A DNA stretch of 64,000 bases from positions 52,046-116,045 of the forward strand of contig UQDI01000001.1 of the NCBI GenBank assembly GCA_900539725.1, written 5' to 3'. The first letter of the stretch is position 1. Each line of letters begins with the position of its first letter. This document shows, in pieces, positions 8,870 to 18,158 of this stretch. Source of the DNA: an uncultured Eubacteriales bacterium. Its GTDB lineage: Bacteria > Bacillota > Clostridia > Tissierellales > Peptoniphilaceae. The notes under the pieces are model-generated. The model worked only from the letters and a program-made list of their open reading frames with translations. It did no database searches and was not told where the DNA came from. The position numbers and the translations under genes were made by a program.

Positions 8870-10396
8870 ATGTATTCTAAAGTAAATACTTGTGTTTTAC
8901 AAGGTTTGAACGCAAGGATAATTAACGTTGAGAGCGACTTATCAAGTGGCTTACCACAATTTAATATCGTTGGACTTGCTGATACTGCGATAAAAGAGTC
9001 TAAGGAAAGAGTTAGAACAGCTGTAAAGAACTCGGATATAGAGTTTCCAATCAAGAGGATAACCATCAATTTAGCGCCAGCAAATGAAAAGAAGGAAGGC
9101 TCTCAGATGGACCTTGCCATCGCCGTGGGCATTTTGCTTGCCAATGGCGATATTGATAATCAAGATACTGGTGATATGGTCATTATAGGTGAACTTGCTC
9201 TTGATGGCACAGTTAATTCTGTTCAAGGCGCACTACCTATGCTTATATCAATGCGCGACCTTAATGTAAAGAAATGCATTGTACCTGACGCGAACAAAAA
9301 AGAGTGCGCTATAGTTGAAGATATAGAGATAATTCCTGTAAAGAACTTAAGGGAAGTAGTTGACTACCTTAACGGCCAAATTAAGATAGAGCCATATAAA
9401 AATGAGGAAGAAGAGATTATAAACACAGTTGATGACAGCGTGGACTTCTCGGATATGAAGGGCCAAGAAGGCCTTAAGAGAGCTATGGAGATAGCTGCCG
9501 CTGGTGGACATAACATGCTTATCATAGGCCCACCAGGCTCAGGTAAGACCATGGCCGCAAGAAGGCTTGCTACAATACTACCTGATCTTACTTTTGAAGA
9601 AGCGATAGAGATTACAAAGATATATAGTATTTCAGGCTTATTAAAGGACGAAGGTCTAGTAAAGAGGAGACCATTCAGATCGCCTCACCATACATCATCA
9701 GATGTCGCCTTGATAGGCGGTGGAAGAATACCAAAGCCAGGCGAAGTTTCACTTGCGCATCACGGCGTATTGTTCCTAGACGAATTGCCAGAATTTCCGA
9801 GAAAAGTTTTGGAAGTATTAAGACAGCCAATTGAAGATGGCGAGGTAACAGTTTCACGTGTTAACGCAACTTTAAAGTATCCATCCAAGTTCATGTTTGT
9901 GGCGTCTATGAACCCATGTCCATGTGGCTACTTTGGTGACGAGACTCACCAATGCACTTGTACTCAAAGTCAAATTGACAGGTACTTAGGTAAAATCTCA
10001 AGCCCATTGTTAGATAGAATCGACATACATATCGAGGTAAAACCGGTTAAGTACGATGAATTAAGTTCAAAGATTGAATGCGAATCGTCTGAAACTATTC
10101 GTGAGAGGGTCAATAGGGCAAGAAAGAGACAGCTTGAAAGATATAAAAAAGAAGGTATCATCTCAAACTCAGAGCTTACAAACAAAATGATTAAGAAATA
10201 TGTCAAACTTGATGACAAGGCTCAAGAGATTATGGAATTTGCTTTCAAAAAATTTAATTTCAGCGCAAGAAGCTACAACAAGATACTTAAACTGGCGAGA
10301 ACTATTGCCGATTTAGCTGATAGTGACTTAGTTTTAGAAAAGCATATACTTGAAGCAATTCAATATAGAACCCTAGATAAGAAATACTGGAGATAA
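8870..10396 (+). CDS. comM: Magnesium-chelatase-like AAA+ ATPase ComM/YifB
   Basis: Lon-protease-like N-domain followed by an AAA+ Mg-chelatase-type module; ComM promotes branch migration during recombination in naturally competent bacteria. From ATG 8870 there are 508 residues. Walker A is GPPGSGKT (220-227), Walker B is VLFLDELPEF, and a Cys-rich insert PCPCGYFGD...CTC follows, as in the family. The TTG at 8852 is in frame but lies before the Shine-Dalgarno TAGGAGA (8857-8863). dprA starts one base after the stop, so two transformation-related genes are coupled. Confidence 0.93.
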   Translation: MYSKVNTCVLQGLNARIINVESDLSSGLPQFNIVGLADTAIKESKERVRTAVKNSDIEFPIKRITINLAPANEKKEGSQMDLAIAVGILLANGDIDNQDTGDMVIIGELALDGTVNSVQGALPMLISMRDLNVKKCIVPDANKKECAIVEDIEIIPVKNLREVVDYLNGQIKIEPYKNEEEEIINTVDDSVDFSDMKGQEGLKRAMEIAAAGGHNMLIIGPPGSGKTMAARRLATILPDLTFEEAIEITKIYSISGLLKDEGLVKRRPFRSPHHTSSDVALIGGGRIPKPGEVSLAHHGVLFLDELPEFPRKVLEVLRQPIEDGEVTVSRVNATLKYPSKFMFVASMNPCPCGYFGDETHQCTCTQSQIDRYLGKISSPLLDRIDIHIEVKPVKYDELSSKIECESSETIRERVNRARKRQLERYKKEGIISNSELTNKMIKKYVKLDDKAQEIMEFAFKKFNFSARSYNKILKLARTIADLADSDLVLEKHILEAIQYRTLDKKYWR

Positions 10397-10397
10397 G

Positions 10398-11480
10398 ATG
10401 GATAATAGAGATATACTTTTGTATTTAAACAGTATCTTTGCTGAAAGAGCTGCTGTATTTAGCTTATTTGATTTAAATATCGAGCTAAATGATATTATGA
10501 ATATGGATAAGGTTTCATTAAAAAAGCTAAATCTATTTCCTGATGCAATTATAAATAAGATTGTAAATGATGATAAAGAGGCAATTGTTTATAAAATTAA
10601 GGAAAAGCTCGATAAGATTGACGCGGACTTTATGACTTTTCTTGACGAAGATTTTCCAAGCAGACTACTTTTTATAGATGATCCACCGTATTTACTTTTT
10701 TACAAAGGAAAGATTATAGATGACGATGAAAACTCTGTTGCCATAGTTGGTGCGAGAAAGTCCTCAAGCTATGGTCAGCTCGCATGCAAGGAGATTGCTC
10801 GTGATCTATCTATGAAGAAAATCTGTATTATATCAGGTCTTGCGCTTGGCATTGACTCAATTGCACATCAAACAGCTCTTGAAAATGATAATAGAACCAT
10901 AGCCGTTATTGGTAATGGTATTGATCAGATATACCCAAGGCGCAACGAAAGACTTTACGCAGAGATAGCGGACCACGGAGCAGTTATATCAGAGTTTCCT
11001 CTTGGCGAGCAGCCACTGAGATATAATTTCCCTGTGAGAAATAGAATAATAAGCGCTTTATCTAAATTAGTTATAGTTGTTGAGGCGCAAAAGAGGAGCG
11101 GCTCACTAATTACAGCAAGACTTGCACTTGAGCAAGGAAGAGACGTCTACGCCGTTCCAGGTAACATCTTCTCGGCCAATAGTGAGGGTTGCAACACGCT
11201 CATTAGGGACGGAGCAGGTATATACACAAACATCGATGACCTAATTGAAACTAGTAGTTTGGTGGACAATTCCATAGCTATGGCAGAAGAAAATTTAGAT
11301 TTAAGTGATGACGAAAGAAAAGTTTATGATATAATAAAGAACGGCGATGTAAATTATGAGATAATACTCGCAAAAGCGGGCCTTGACAGCGCGTCTTTAT
11401 CGGCGCTACTAACAATACTTGAGCTAAAGGGCGTAATAACGAGTCAAGGACAAAGAACATACTATGCGAACAGAAGGTGA
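10398..11480 (+). CDS. dprA: DNA-processing protein DprA
   Basis: DprA loads RecA on incoming single-stranded DNA during transformation. The 360 residues have the Rossmann core with VGAR (117-120), SGLALGID (146-153), the GNGIDQIYPRRN segment and YAVPGNI, and end in a winged-helix domain. It lies between comM and topA, the common Firmicute order. No other competence genes are in the window, so competence itself is not shown. Confidence 0.95.
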   Translation: MDNRDILLYLNSIFAERAAVFSLFDLNIELNDIMNMDKVSLKKLNLFPDAIINKIVNDDKEAIVYKIKEKLDKIDADFMTFLDEDFPSRLLFIDDPPYLLFYKGKIIDDDENSVAIVGARKSSSYGQLACKEIARDLSMKKICIISGLALGIDSIAHQTALENDNRTIAVIGNGIDQIYPRRNERLYAEIADHGAVISEFPLGEQPLRYNFPVRNRIISALSKLVIVVEAQKRSGSLITARLALEQGRDVYAVPGNIFSANSEGCNTLIRDGAGIYTNIDDLIETSSLVDNSIAMAEENLDLSDDERKVYDIIKNGDVNYEIILAKAGLDSASLSALLTILELKGVITSQGQRTYYANRR

Positions 11481-11486
11481 TGAAAG

Positions 11487-13562
11487 ATGGATTTAATTAT
11501 AGTTGAGTCCCCAACGAAGGCGAAGACTATATCTAGGTTTTTGCCAAAGACTTATAAGATAGTTGCTTCGAAGGGACATTTAAGAGACCTACCAAAGAGT
11601 AGGTTTGCGATTGATGTAGAAAATAATTTTGAACCAGAATATATTAATATAAGAGGAAAAGGACCTATTATCAATGAGCTTAAGGATTTAGCTAAAAAAG
11701 CTGATAGAGTTTATCTCGCAACCGACCCCGATAGAGAGGGTGAGGCAATTAGCTTTCACCTAGCTTATATTTTAGATATAGATCCAAAGGAGCTTGACAG
11801 AATTGAGTTTCATGAAATAACTAAAAATGCTGTAACTAAGGCAATACAAGAGCCACGCGGCATTGATATGGACTTAGTAGACGCTCAGCAAGCAAGAAGA
11901 GTGCTTGATAGAATTGTAGGTTACAAGATAAGCCCAATACTATGGAAGAAGATTAGATCTGGTCTATCAGCAGGTAGGGTACAATCGAGTGCGCTTAAAC
12001 TTATAGTTGATAGAAAAAGAGAGATAGATGCCTTTGTTCCTGAAGAGTACTGGAACTTAAAGGCTTTGTATAAGCATGGCAGTGAAGAGTACGAAGCAAA
12101 GTTCGTCGGAACAAGTGATGGCAAAGGCAAAGTGAATAAACTTGATGTTCATAACGTAAAAGAGAAGAACGCCATAGTTAAAGAGATTAAGGCGGCTGAT
12201 CACATCTGTGAAAGCATTAAAAAATCTGTTTCATCAAGAATGCCAAGCCCGCCATATACAACGAGTACGCTTCAACAAGATGCATCGAGAATATTAAATT
12301 TCTCCTCATCAAAGACTATGAAAGTGGCTCAAAGTCTTTACGAAGGTATTAATATTGGCAAGGGCTCTCAAACGGGTCTCATCACCTACATGAGAACCGA
12401 CTCAACAAGGCTTTCTGATGAAGCTTGTAGCGCTGCTCAAAGCTATATTCTTAGTCAATATGGCAAGGAATATCACAAGAAGAATAATTATGCGCAAAAG
12501 AAGTCAAAGAACGCTCAAGACGCGCACGAAGCGATTAGACCAGTTAATATAAACATAAATCCAAGTCAAATATCAAAGTACTTGTCGCAAGACGAGCTCA
12601 AGCTTTATAGATTAATCTGGCAAAGATTTTTAATGACACAAATGGCGAGCGCTAAGTTTGATACTTTGACTATAGATTTTGCGTCTGGTAAATATATATT
12701 TAGATCAAACTACAAGAGCTTAAAGTTTGATGGTTTCTTAAAAGTATCTTCTTATGAAAAGTTTGATGAGAAGAAAGATGTCAAGCTTAAGGCAAAAGAT
12801 AAAGTTGATTTAGAAAAGATAGAAGGCGAAAAGAAATTCACTCAGCCTAAGAGCTACTACACAGAAGCGACTTTGATTAAGGCACTTGAAGAGTTAGGCA
12901 TAGGTAGACCAAGTACTTACTCGCCAACTATATCGACACTGATCAATCGTAATTATATAGAGATAGAAAAGAAGATGTTTATACCGACAGAGCTTGGTAT
13001 ATCAGTTACTAAGCTTATGGAAGAGAATTTCAACTCCATAGTCGATGCGAAGTTTACGGCTTATCTAGAGAGCAAACTTGATGATATTGCAGTTGGCAAG
13101 GTCGAGTGGAAGGATGTAATAGCAGACTTTTACGAAGACTTTATCAAGGACGTAGAAAGAGCTGAAAAGGAAGCAAAAGATTATGAGCTTAAAGATGAAG
13201 TAAGTGACGTTAAATGTAAGCTATGCGGAAAGCCTATGCTTGTTAAGAGGTCAAGATATGGCAAGTTCCTTGGCTGCTCAGGCTTCCCTGAGTGTAAGTA
13301 CACTGAGCCAATCGTTGAAAAGACGGGAGCTATGTGCCCTAAGTGCGGACATGATATAATTAAGAAGAAGTCAAAGACAGGCAGAATTTTTTACGGCTGC
13401 TCTAACTATCCAAACTGTGACTTCGCTACCTTTGATGAAGTATATTCAAAGCCATGTCCTAAGTGCGGCAAGTACAGAACAATCAAGAGAAAGAGCAAAG
13501 AAAATATAATTACTTGTCCAAATTGTGGCTTCGAAGAAGTGATTGATAAGAAAAAAAGCTAA
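11487..13562 (+). CDS. topA: DNA topoisomerase I
   Basis: Type IA topoisomerase that relaxes negative supercoils. Its 691 residues include an N-terminal TOPRIM domain (IIVESPTKAKTI, then ATDPDREGE at about 78-86) and the catalytic Tyr301 in YMRTDST. Three C-terminal Cys4 zinc-ribbon units begin CKLCGK, CPKCGH and CPKCGK; the last is the shortest. ATG 11487 follows AAGGTGATGAAAG, six bases after dprA. Length is typical for Firmicute TopA. Confidence 0.97.
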   Translation: MDLIIVESPTKAKTISRFLPKTYKIVASKGHLRDLPKSRFAIDVENNFEPEYINIRGKGPIINELKDLAKKADRVYLATDPDREGEAISFHLAYILDIDPKELDRIEFHEITKNAVTKAIQEPRGIDMDLVDAQQARRVLDRIVGYKISPILWKKIRSGLSAGRVQSSALKLIVDRKREIDAFVPEEYWNLKALYKHGSEEYEAKFVGTSDGKGKVNKLDVHNVKEKNAIVKEIKAADHICESIKKSVSSRMPSPPYTTSTLQQDASRILNFSSSKTMKVAQSLYEGINIGKGSQTGLITYMRTDSTRLSDEACSAAQSYILSQYGKEYHKKNNYAQKKSKNAQDAHEAIRPVNININPSQISKYLSQDELKLYRLIWQRFLMTQMASAKFDTLTIDFASGKYIFRSNYKSLKFDGFLKVSSYEKFDEKKDVKLKAKDKVDLEKIEGEKKFTQPKSYYTEATLIKALEELGIGRPSTYSPTISTLINRNYIEIEKKMFIPTELGISVTKLMEENFNSIVDAKFTAYLESKLDDIAVGKVEWKDVIADFYEDFIKDVERAEKEAKDYELKDEVSDVKCKLCGKPMLVKRSRYGKFLGCSGFPECKYTEPIVEKTGAMCPKCGHDIIKKKSKTGRIFYGCSNYPNCDFATFDEVYSKPCPKCGKYRTIKRKSKENIITCPNCGFEEVIDKKKS

Positions 13563-13588
13563 AATATCAAATATTATTCAAAAAAAGC

Positions 13589-13616
13589 TTGACATTTTGA
13601 TCATTTCTGATATAAT
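13589..13616 (+). promoter_or_regulatory. Promoter for the rplU-prp-rpmA operon
   Basis: TTGACA (13589-13594), a 16-base spacer, TATAAT (13611-13616). Both boxes are consensus. Predicted start about 13623, leaving a leader of about 70 bases. Confidence 0.85.
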
Positions 13617-13622
13617 AGTTAG

Positions 13623-13693
13623 GTAAACCGCTCAGAATTGGTTTTAAGTTGATCACCAATGATGGCGAGACTAAGTTAGAGGAGGTATTAGAC
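13623..13693 (+). promoter_or_regulatory. Candidate ribosomal-protein leader upstream of rplU
   Basis: The untranslated leader holds AAACC/GGTTT arms (around 13625 and 13640) and alternative pairing ATTGG/CCAAT, then the Shine-Dalgarno AGAGGAGGT (13678-13686). Firmicute rplU genes often have an autoregulatory L21 leader in this place. The match here is by position and pairing only, not by a covariance model. Confidence 0.4.
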
Positions 13694-14005
13694 TTGTACG
13701 CAATTGTAGAAACAGGTGGAAAGCAATACATGGTTAAAGAAAACGATGTAATCCACGTAGAAAAGTTAGAAGCTAACGAAGGCGACGAAATTAGCTTAGA
13801 CACTGTACTTTTCGTCTCTAATGATGGGGATAATAAAGTAGGTAAACCTTATGTAGATGGTGCTAAGGTTACTTGCAAAGTTTTGAAACAAGGTAAATCT
13901 AAAAAGATTGTTGTATTCAAATACAAACCTAAAAAGAACGAAAGAAAGAAAAAAGGTCATAGACAACCATTTACAAGATTAGAAGTAACTAAGATCGAAG
14001 CTTAG
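13694..14005 (+). CDS. rplU: 50S ribosomal protein L21
   Basis: Binds 23S rRNA in the large subunit. From TTG 13694 the protein has 103 residues, beginning [23 protein letters not shown], the L21 signature, and ending KPFTRLEV-like ([13 protein letters not shown]). An ATG at 13649 is in frame, but it precedes the Shine-Dalgarno AGGAGGT (13680-13686) and would add 15 unconserved residues, so TTG is the likely start. First gene of rplU-prp-rpmA. Confidence 0.95.
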   Translation: MYAIVETGGKQYMVKENDVIHVEKLEANEGDEISLDTVLFVSNDGDNKVGKPYVDGAKVTCKVLKQGKSKKIVVFKYKPKKNERKKKGHRQPFTRLEVTKIEA

Positions 14006-14007
14006 TT

Positions 14008-14370
14008 ATGACTACAGTAAGTTTTTTCAAAAAGGATGACAAGATACTAGGATTTGAATTTGATGGACATGCAAATTACGCCCATGAAGATGGCATAATA
14101 TGCGCAAGTCTCTCAGCACTTTCTATATCAACAGTAAATTCTTTAGAAGAAATAGCAGGATTAAATGAAAACGAAGAGTACTTCGTAGAAATTTATGAAG
14201 ATGATGATAAAGACGAGGTTAAATTAAGTTTTAAGTATAAGACAGATGATCCTGAAAAGGACTACATAAGTCAGATACTACTTAAGTCTTTATTACTAAG
14301 CGTTAAAAATATATATAAGGAACACTCCGATAGAGTGGCTTTGTATGTGAAGGAGGTAAAGAAATGTTAA
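14008..14370 (+). CDS. prp: Ribosomal-processing cysteine protease Prp
   Basis: Prp removes the N-terminal extension of ribosomal protein L27, an essential step in Firmicutes. The 120 residues contain the catalytic pair His21 in GHANY and Cys32 in [10 protein letters not shown]. It lies between rplU and rpmA, as in all known cases, and its 3' end overlaps rpmA by 7 bases, so protease and substrate are translationally coupled. The L27 substrate downstream has a slightly altered cleavage motif. Confidence 0.93.
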   Translation: MTTVSFFKKDDKILGFEFDGHANYAHEDGIICASLSALSISTVNSLEEIAGLNENEEYFVEIYEDDDKDEVKLSFKYKTDDPEKDYISQILLKSLLLSVKNIYKEHSDRVALYVKEVKKC

Positions 14371-14654
14371 AAATTAATTTACAATTATTCTCCTCTAAAA
14401 AGGGACTTGGTTCTTCAAAAAACGGTAGAGACAGTAAGCCAAAAATGCTTGGAACAAAGCGTGGAGACGGACAATTCGTTCTATCAGGTAACATTCTTGT
14501 AAGACAAAGAGGAACAAAGATTCATCCCGGTAATAATGTCGGTAGAGGAAAAGACGATACACTTTTTGCTATGATTGATGGCGTTGTTAAATTCGAAAGA
14601 AAAGACAAGAAAAGAAAACAAGTAAGTGTATATCCAAAAGAAGTTTTAGCATAG
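14364..14654 (+). CDS. rpmA: 50S ribosomal protein L27 with cleavable N-terminal extension
   Basis: L27 reaches the peptidyl transferase centre. The 96 residues start [10 protein letters not shown] then [14 protein letters not shown]. The first ten residues match the Firmicute prepeptide (consensus LQFFA before SKKG) that Prp removes; here the motif is LQLFS. The rest, [10 protein letters not shown]...[20 protein letters not shown], is typical L27. Shine-Dalgarno AAGGAGGT (14350-14357) lies inside prp. A terminator follows. Confidence 0.96.
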   Translation: MLKINLQLFSSKKGLGSSKNGRDSKPKMLGTKRGDGQFVLSGNILVRQRGTKIHPGNNVGRGKDDTLFAMIDGVVKFERKDKKRKQVSVYPKEVLA

Positions 14655-14658
14655 TTTT

Positions 14659-14685
14659 AAGGAACCGGTACACGGTTCCTTTTTT
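14659..14685 (+). terminator. Intrinsic terminator after rpmA
   Basis: AAGGAACCG (14659-14667) and CGGTTCCTT (14673-14681) form a perfect 9-bp stem with a 5-base loop and a T tail. obg starts only 18 bases later, so read-through probably supplies some obg transcript. Confidence 0.85.
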
Positions 14686-14702
14686 ATTAAGGTGGTAATA
14701 AT

Positions 14703-15971
14703 GTGTTAGACATGGTAGTATTAGAATTAAAAGCTGGTAAGGGCGGAGACGGCATGGTCGGCTGGAGAAGAGAAAAGTTTGAACCTGCTGGAGGACCTTA
14801 TGGCGGCGATGGAGGCAAGGGCGCGTCCATCATTTTAAGAGCTGACTCAAATATGAGAACGCTAATAGATTTTAAACATAAGAGAATATTTAAAGCTGAT
14901 AATGGTGAAAACGGCAAAAACAAATTGCAATATGGTAAAGATGGTGAGGACTTAGTCCTTAAAGTTCCTGTTGGTACACTTGTTAAGGAGTATAATTCTA
15001 AGGGACTTATTATGGACTTAAAAAATGATGGCGACGAAGTCATCATAGCCAAAGGTGGCCGTGGTGGCAGAGGCAATGCAAAGTTCAAAAACTCTGTAAG
15101 ACAGGCACCAACATTTGCAGAGCCTGGTAAAAAAGGTGAAGAGATAAAAGTAATACTTGAGTTAAAGCTTATAGCAGACGTTGGCTTCATAGGCTACCCA
15201 AACGTAGGTAAATCATCGCTTTTATCGGTGATATCAAGAGCAAAACCAAAGATTGCTAACTATCACTTCACGACACTTGAACCAAACCTTGGCGTAGTCA
15301 CAACAAAGGATAATAACAGCTTTGTTGCTGCCGATATACCAGGACTAATAGAAGGGGCACACGAAGGCCTTGGACTTGGTCATAGCTTCTTAAAGCATAT
15401 AGAAAGGACCAATGTACTTGCTCACGTTGTTGATGCATCAAGATCTGAAAGAGAAAACCCGATTGAAGATTTTAAAAAGATAAACGAAGAATTATTTTCT
15501 TATAATGAAAAATTAAAAGATAAAAAGCAATTAGTCGTATTAAATAAGGCGGACTTAGTTTATGAAAAAGAGGAGCTAGAAAAGCTTCAAAACGAGTTCA
15601 AGGAGATGGGCTACGACAGCGTTATTACAAGTAGTGCAACGCTTGAAGGCGTTGAGATGCTTAAGTATAAGCTATATGACATCATCAAGGATATGCCAAG
15701 AAATGTTAACGAAACATTCGATGATACTGTATACATCAAAGAGGATACAGACATACCAGTTCATGTATATAAATCAAATGGCATTTACTTCGTTGAAGGA
15801 ACTAAGGTTGAGAACGTTTTAGCGGGCGTTTATGCTGACAATATAGACTCACTAAGATATTTCCAAAGATTCCTTGAAAATGAAGGTATCATGGACGAGC
15901 TTAGAGAGCTTGGATTAGAAGACTCAGATACAGTCGATGTATGTGGCTTCGAGTTTGATTATTATAGATAG
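14703..15971 (+). CDS. obg: Obg GTPase
   Basis: Essential ribosome-assembly and stress GTPase. The 422 residues have the Gly-rich N-terminal Obg fold (KGGDGMVGWRREKF, GPYGGDGGKG), a G domain with GYPNVGKSS (164-172), DIPGLIEGAHEG and NKADL, and a C-terminal OCT domain ending DTVDVCGFEFDYY. Start is GTG 14703, seven bases after GGTGG (14691-14695); ATG 14712 would be too far. It heads obg-yhbY-nadD-yqeK-rsfS. Confidence 0.96.
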   Translation: MLDMVVLELKAGKGGDGMVGWRREKFEPAGGPYGGDGGKGASIILRADSNMRTLIDFKHKRIFKADNGENGKNKLQYGKDGEDLVLKVPVGTLVKEYNSKGLIMDLKNDGDEVIIAKGGRGGRGNAKFKNSVRQAPTFAEPGKKGEEIKVILELKLIADVGFIGYPNVGKSSLLSVISRAKPKIANYHFTTLEPNLGVVTTKDNNSFVAADIPGLIEGAHEGLGLGHSFLKHIERTNVLAHVVDASRSERENPIEDFKKINEELFSYNEKLKDKKQLVVLNKADLVYEKEELEKLQNEFKEMGYDSVITSSATLEGVEMLKYKLYDIIKDMPRNVNETFDDTVYIKEDTDIPVHVYKSNGIYFVEGTKVENVLAGVYADNIDSLRYFQRFLENEGIMDELRELGLEDSDTVDVCGFEFDYYR

Positions 15972-15979
15972 GTGATATT

Positions 15980-16273
15980 ATGACAGGAAAAGAAAGAGCA
16001 AAGTTAAAATCAATCGCACAAAATTTAAAAGCTACATTTCAAATAGGCAAGGAAGGTATCTCGGCTGAATTTATTAATCAAATTGATGATTATTTAGAAA
16101 AGAATGAAATTGTTAAGATTAGAGTTTTAAATAATTCGTCAGAAGATGTAAAAGAAGCACAAGCCTTTCTTATGGAAGAGCTTAACTGTGAGTTCGTTCA
16201 ACAAATTGGCTCAATATTTGTAATATATAGAGAGTCACTAAAGAGACCAAGACTTTTGCAAGATGAAAAATAA
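15980..16273 (+). CDS. yhbY: YhbY family CRM-domain RNA-binding protein
   Basis: Single CRM domain (97 residues) found associated with pre-50S ribosomes. Visible family features are LKATFQIGKEGIS (GxxG-type loop), VKIRVLNNSSED and FVQQIGSIFVIYRES. ATG 15980 lies after a weak GGTGA. nadD begins inside its last codons (11-base overlap). Confidence 0.93.
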   Translation: MTGKERAKLKSIAQNLKATFQIGKEGISAEFINQIDDYLEKNEIVKIRVLNNSSEDVKEAQAFLMEELNCEFVQQIGSIFVIYRESLKRPRLLQDEK

Positions 16274-16853
16274 GATACTTATTTTTGGCGGCACATTTAA
16301 TCCCATTCACAATGGGCATTTAATCCTGGCGGAGCACTGCATAAATGAAGAGGGCTTTGATAAAGTAGTCTTTATTCCGACTATGAATCCATATTATAAG
16401 GATACACTTGATTTTGATACAAGACTTAAAATGCTAAAGATGGCTATTAAAGATAATGATAAATTTGCCTATTCAAGCATAGAAAAGAGATATAATCTAG
16501 AAGGAATGCTTTATTTAATCCTTGAAAAGATTTCAAAGCTTAGTGATGATGACATCACTATACTTATAGGCTCAGACAGTCTTATGAATCTTGATTGGTG
16601 GTACAAGATAGACGAGATACTTAAAAAGTATAAAATACTTGTACTAAAAAGAGATGATGAGGACGAGGCTATAAGCATAAAGATAGCTGAGTACAAAGAA
16701 AAGTACGGCGCCGATATAAAAGTTTTAAACAATAAAAGAGTAGAGATATCATCAAGCATGATACGTGAGATGATAGAGAACGGCAAATCGATCAAGTATC
16801 TTGTCAGGGATGATGTAGAAAAGTTTATAAGGGATGAGAAGCTATATGTATGA
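16263..16853 (+). CDS. nadD: Nicotinate-nucleotide adenylyltransferase
   Basis: Joins ATP and nicotinate mononucleotide to give deamido-NAD. The 196 residues have GGTFNPIHNGHL (9-20) with the HxGH nucleotide-binding motif, LIGSDSLMNLDWW and the C-terminal ISSSMIREM. It overlaps yhbY and yqeK, so translation is coupled along the operon. Length is typical. Confidence 0.95.
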   Translation: MKNKILIFGGTFNPIHNGHLILAEHCINEEGFDKVVFIPTMNPYYKDTLDFDTRLKMLKMAIKDNDKFAYSSIEKRYNLEGMLYLILEKISKLSDDDITILIGSDSLMNLDWWYKIDEILKKYKILVLKRDDEDEAISIKIAEYKEKYGADIKVLNNKRVEISSSMIREMIENGKSIKYLVRDDVEKFIRDEKLYV

Positions 16854-17421
16854 TATTGAAAAGTTTAAAGAAAAACTAAAAAGCGAAGTAAAACAGTCAA
16901 GGTATGAGCACTCTTTATCAGTTATGAATTTTTCAGTAGAGCTTGCAAAATACTATGGTGTAGACGAAGAAAAGGCAAGGGTCGCAGGACTTTTACACGA
17001 CTGTGCAAAATATAAAGATACAGATAAGATATTGCAAAAGGCAAAAGAATTTGATATAATAATTGATGGTGACTTAAATCACACTATAAAAGTGCTTCAC
17101 GCTTTACTCGGCTACTATATAGCAAGAGATGAGTACGGCATAGAGGATGAAGAAGTGCTTTTAGCTATAAAAAATCACGCACTTGGTAGAGAAAATATGA
17201 GTGATTTAGAGAAGATTGTGTTTTACGCGGACTTTGCAGAGCCTTTAAGAACATATTCCATGGCAGAAAAGCTAAGAGAGTTTAAGCACGAAGGCATTAC
17301 AAAGGCGACGTATGAAGCAATGAACTACAACCTATGCTATTTACTTGAAGAGGGCTTATACGTTCACCCACAATCATTAAAAACAAGAAATTCATTATTA
17401 TTGGAGTTGAAAGGAGAATAA
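16846..17421 (+). CDS. yqeK: YqeK family HD-domain phosphohydrolase
   Basis: HD-domain hydrolase of the YqeK family, known to cut diadenosine tetraphosphate symmetrically. From ATG 16846 (191 residues) it has His22 in RYEHSLSV, HD at 51-52 (LLHDCAKY) and a distal YADFAEPLR. The usual ADKIEP segment reads ADFAEP, but the metal-binding Asp is kept. ATG 16834 is in frame but directly abuts the AAGGG element, so 16846 is preferred. It follows nadD, as in B. subtilis. Confidence 0.9.
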   Translation: MYDIEKFKEKLKSEVKQSRYEHSLSVMNFSVELAKYYGVDEEKARVAGLLHDCAKYKDTDKILQKAKEFDIIIDGDLNHTIKVLHALLGYYIARDEYGIEDEEVLLAIKNHALGRENMSDLEKIVFYADFAEPLRTYSMAEKLREFKHEGITKATYEAMNYNLCYLLEEGLYVHPQSLKTRNSLLLELKGE

Positions 17422-17424
17422 TTT

Positions 17425-17766
17425 TTGGAAATTAAAGAAAAGTTAGAAATAATTCAAAATGCAATTGAAGCGAAGAAGGGCTTTGACATAGATAGTATAT
17501 TTATTGGAGATAGAAGCTCTATTGCTGATTATTTTGTAATCTGTTCAGCCAATAATAAATCACAAGCTGAGTCAATCATGGATGAGGTTGATGAAAAACT
17601 TGCCGTACAAGGCGTATTGCCAAGACGTGTTGAAGGCAAAGCAACAAGCAATTGGATAATCATGGATTATGAAGATGTAATCGTTCACATATTCTTAAGC
17701 GACGATAGAGAATACTATAATCTTGAAAGATTATGGAAAAACTTAGAAATAGAAAGTGAGGAATAA
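17425..17766 (+). CDS. rsfS: Ribosomal silencing factor RsfS
   Basis: RsfS binds L14 and blocks subunit joining when nutrients are low. The 113 residues have the family core: KKGFDIDSIFIGDRSSIADYFVICSA, RVEGKATSNWIIMDYEDVIVHIF and EYYNLERLW. Start TTG 17425 follows AAGGAG (17411-17416). It closes the obg-yhbY-nadD-yqeK-rsfS group; ridA starts 2 bases after its stop. Confidence 0.95.
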   Translation: MEIKEKLEIIQNAIEAKKGFDIDSIFIGDRSSIADYFVICSANNKSQAESIMDEVDEKLAVQGVLPRRVEGKATSNWIIMDYEDVIVHIFLSDDREYYNLERLWKNLEIESEE

Positions 17767-17768
17767 GA

Positions 17769-18149
17769 ATGAGTCTAAAAACTGTAGACACTAAAAAAGC
17801 ACCAGGTGCTGTAGGACCATATTCACAAGCAATAGCTTTTGAAAGATTTTGTTTCACATCAGGTCAACTACCTATCAATCCTGAAACAGGAGAGTTAATT
17901 TCTGATGATATTGAAAAAGCTACTGAACAATCCATTAAAAATGTAGAAGCAATTCTAAATGAAGCTGGCTTTACATTAGAAGACGTAGTTAAGACAACTA
18001 TCTTTGTAAAAGATATGAAAGATTTTTCAAAAGTTAATGGCGTTTACGAAAAATACTTCTCAAGTCATAAACCTGCAAGATCTTGTGTAGAGGTATCAAC
18101 TCTACCAAAGAATGGGCTTATTGAAATAGAAGCAATTGCATACAAATAG
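17769..18149 (+). CDS. ridA: RidA family reactive imine/enamine deaminase
   Basis: RidA hydrolyses 2-aminoacrylate and related enamines made by PLP-dependent serine/threonine dehydratases. The 126 residues carry PGAVGPYSQAI, the catalytic Arg in KPARSCVEVSTLPKNGLIEIEAIA and typical length. It lies 9 bases before a threonine-dehydrogenase-like SDR, and the window also encodes an iron-sulfur serine dehydratase (42.7-44.2 kb), so a link to Ser/Thr breakdown is plausible. Confidence 0.93.
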   Translation: MSLKTVDTKKAPGAVGPYSQAIAFERFCFTSGQLPINPETGELISDDIEKATEQSIKNVEAILNEAGFTLEDVVKTTIFVKDMKDFSKVNGVYEKYFSSHKPARSCVEVSTLPKNGLIEIEAIAYK

Positions 18150-18158
18150 GAGGAAGAA

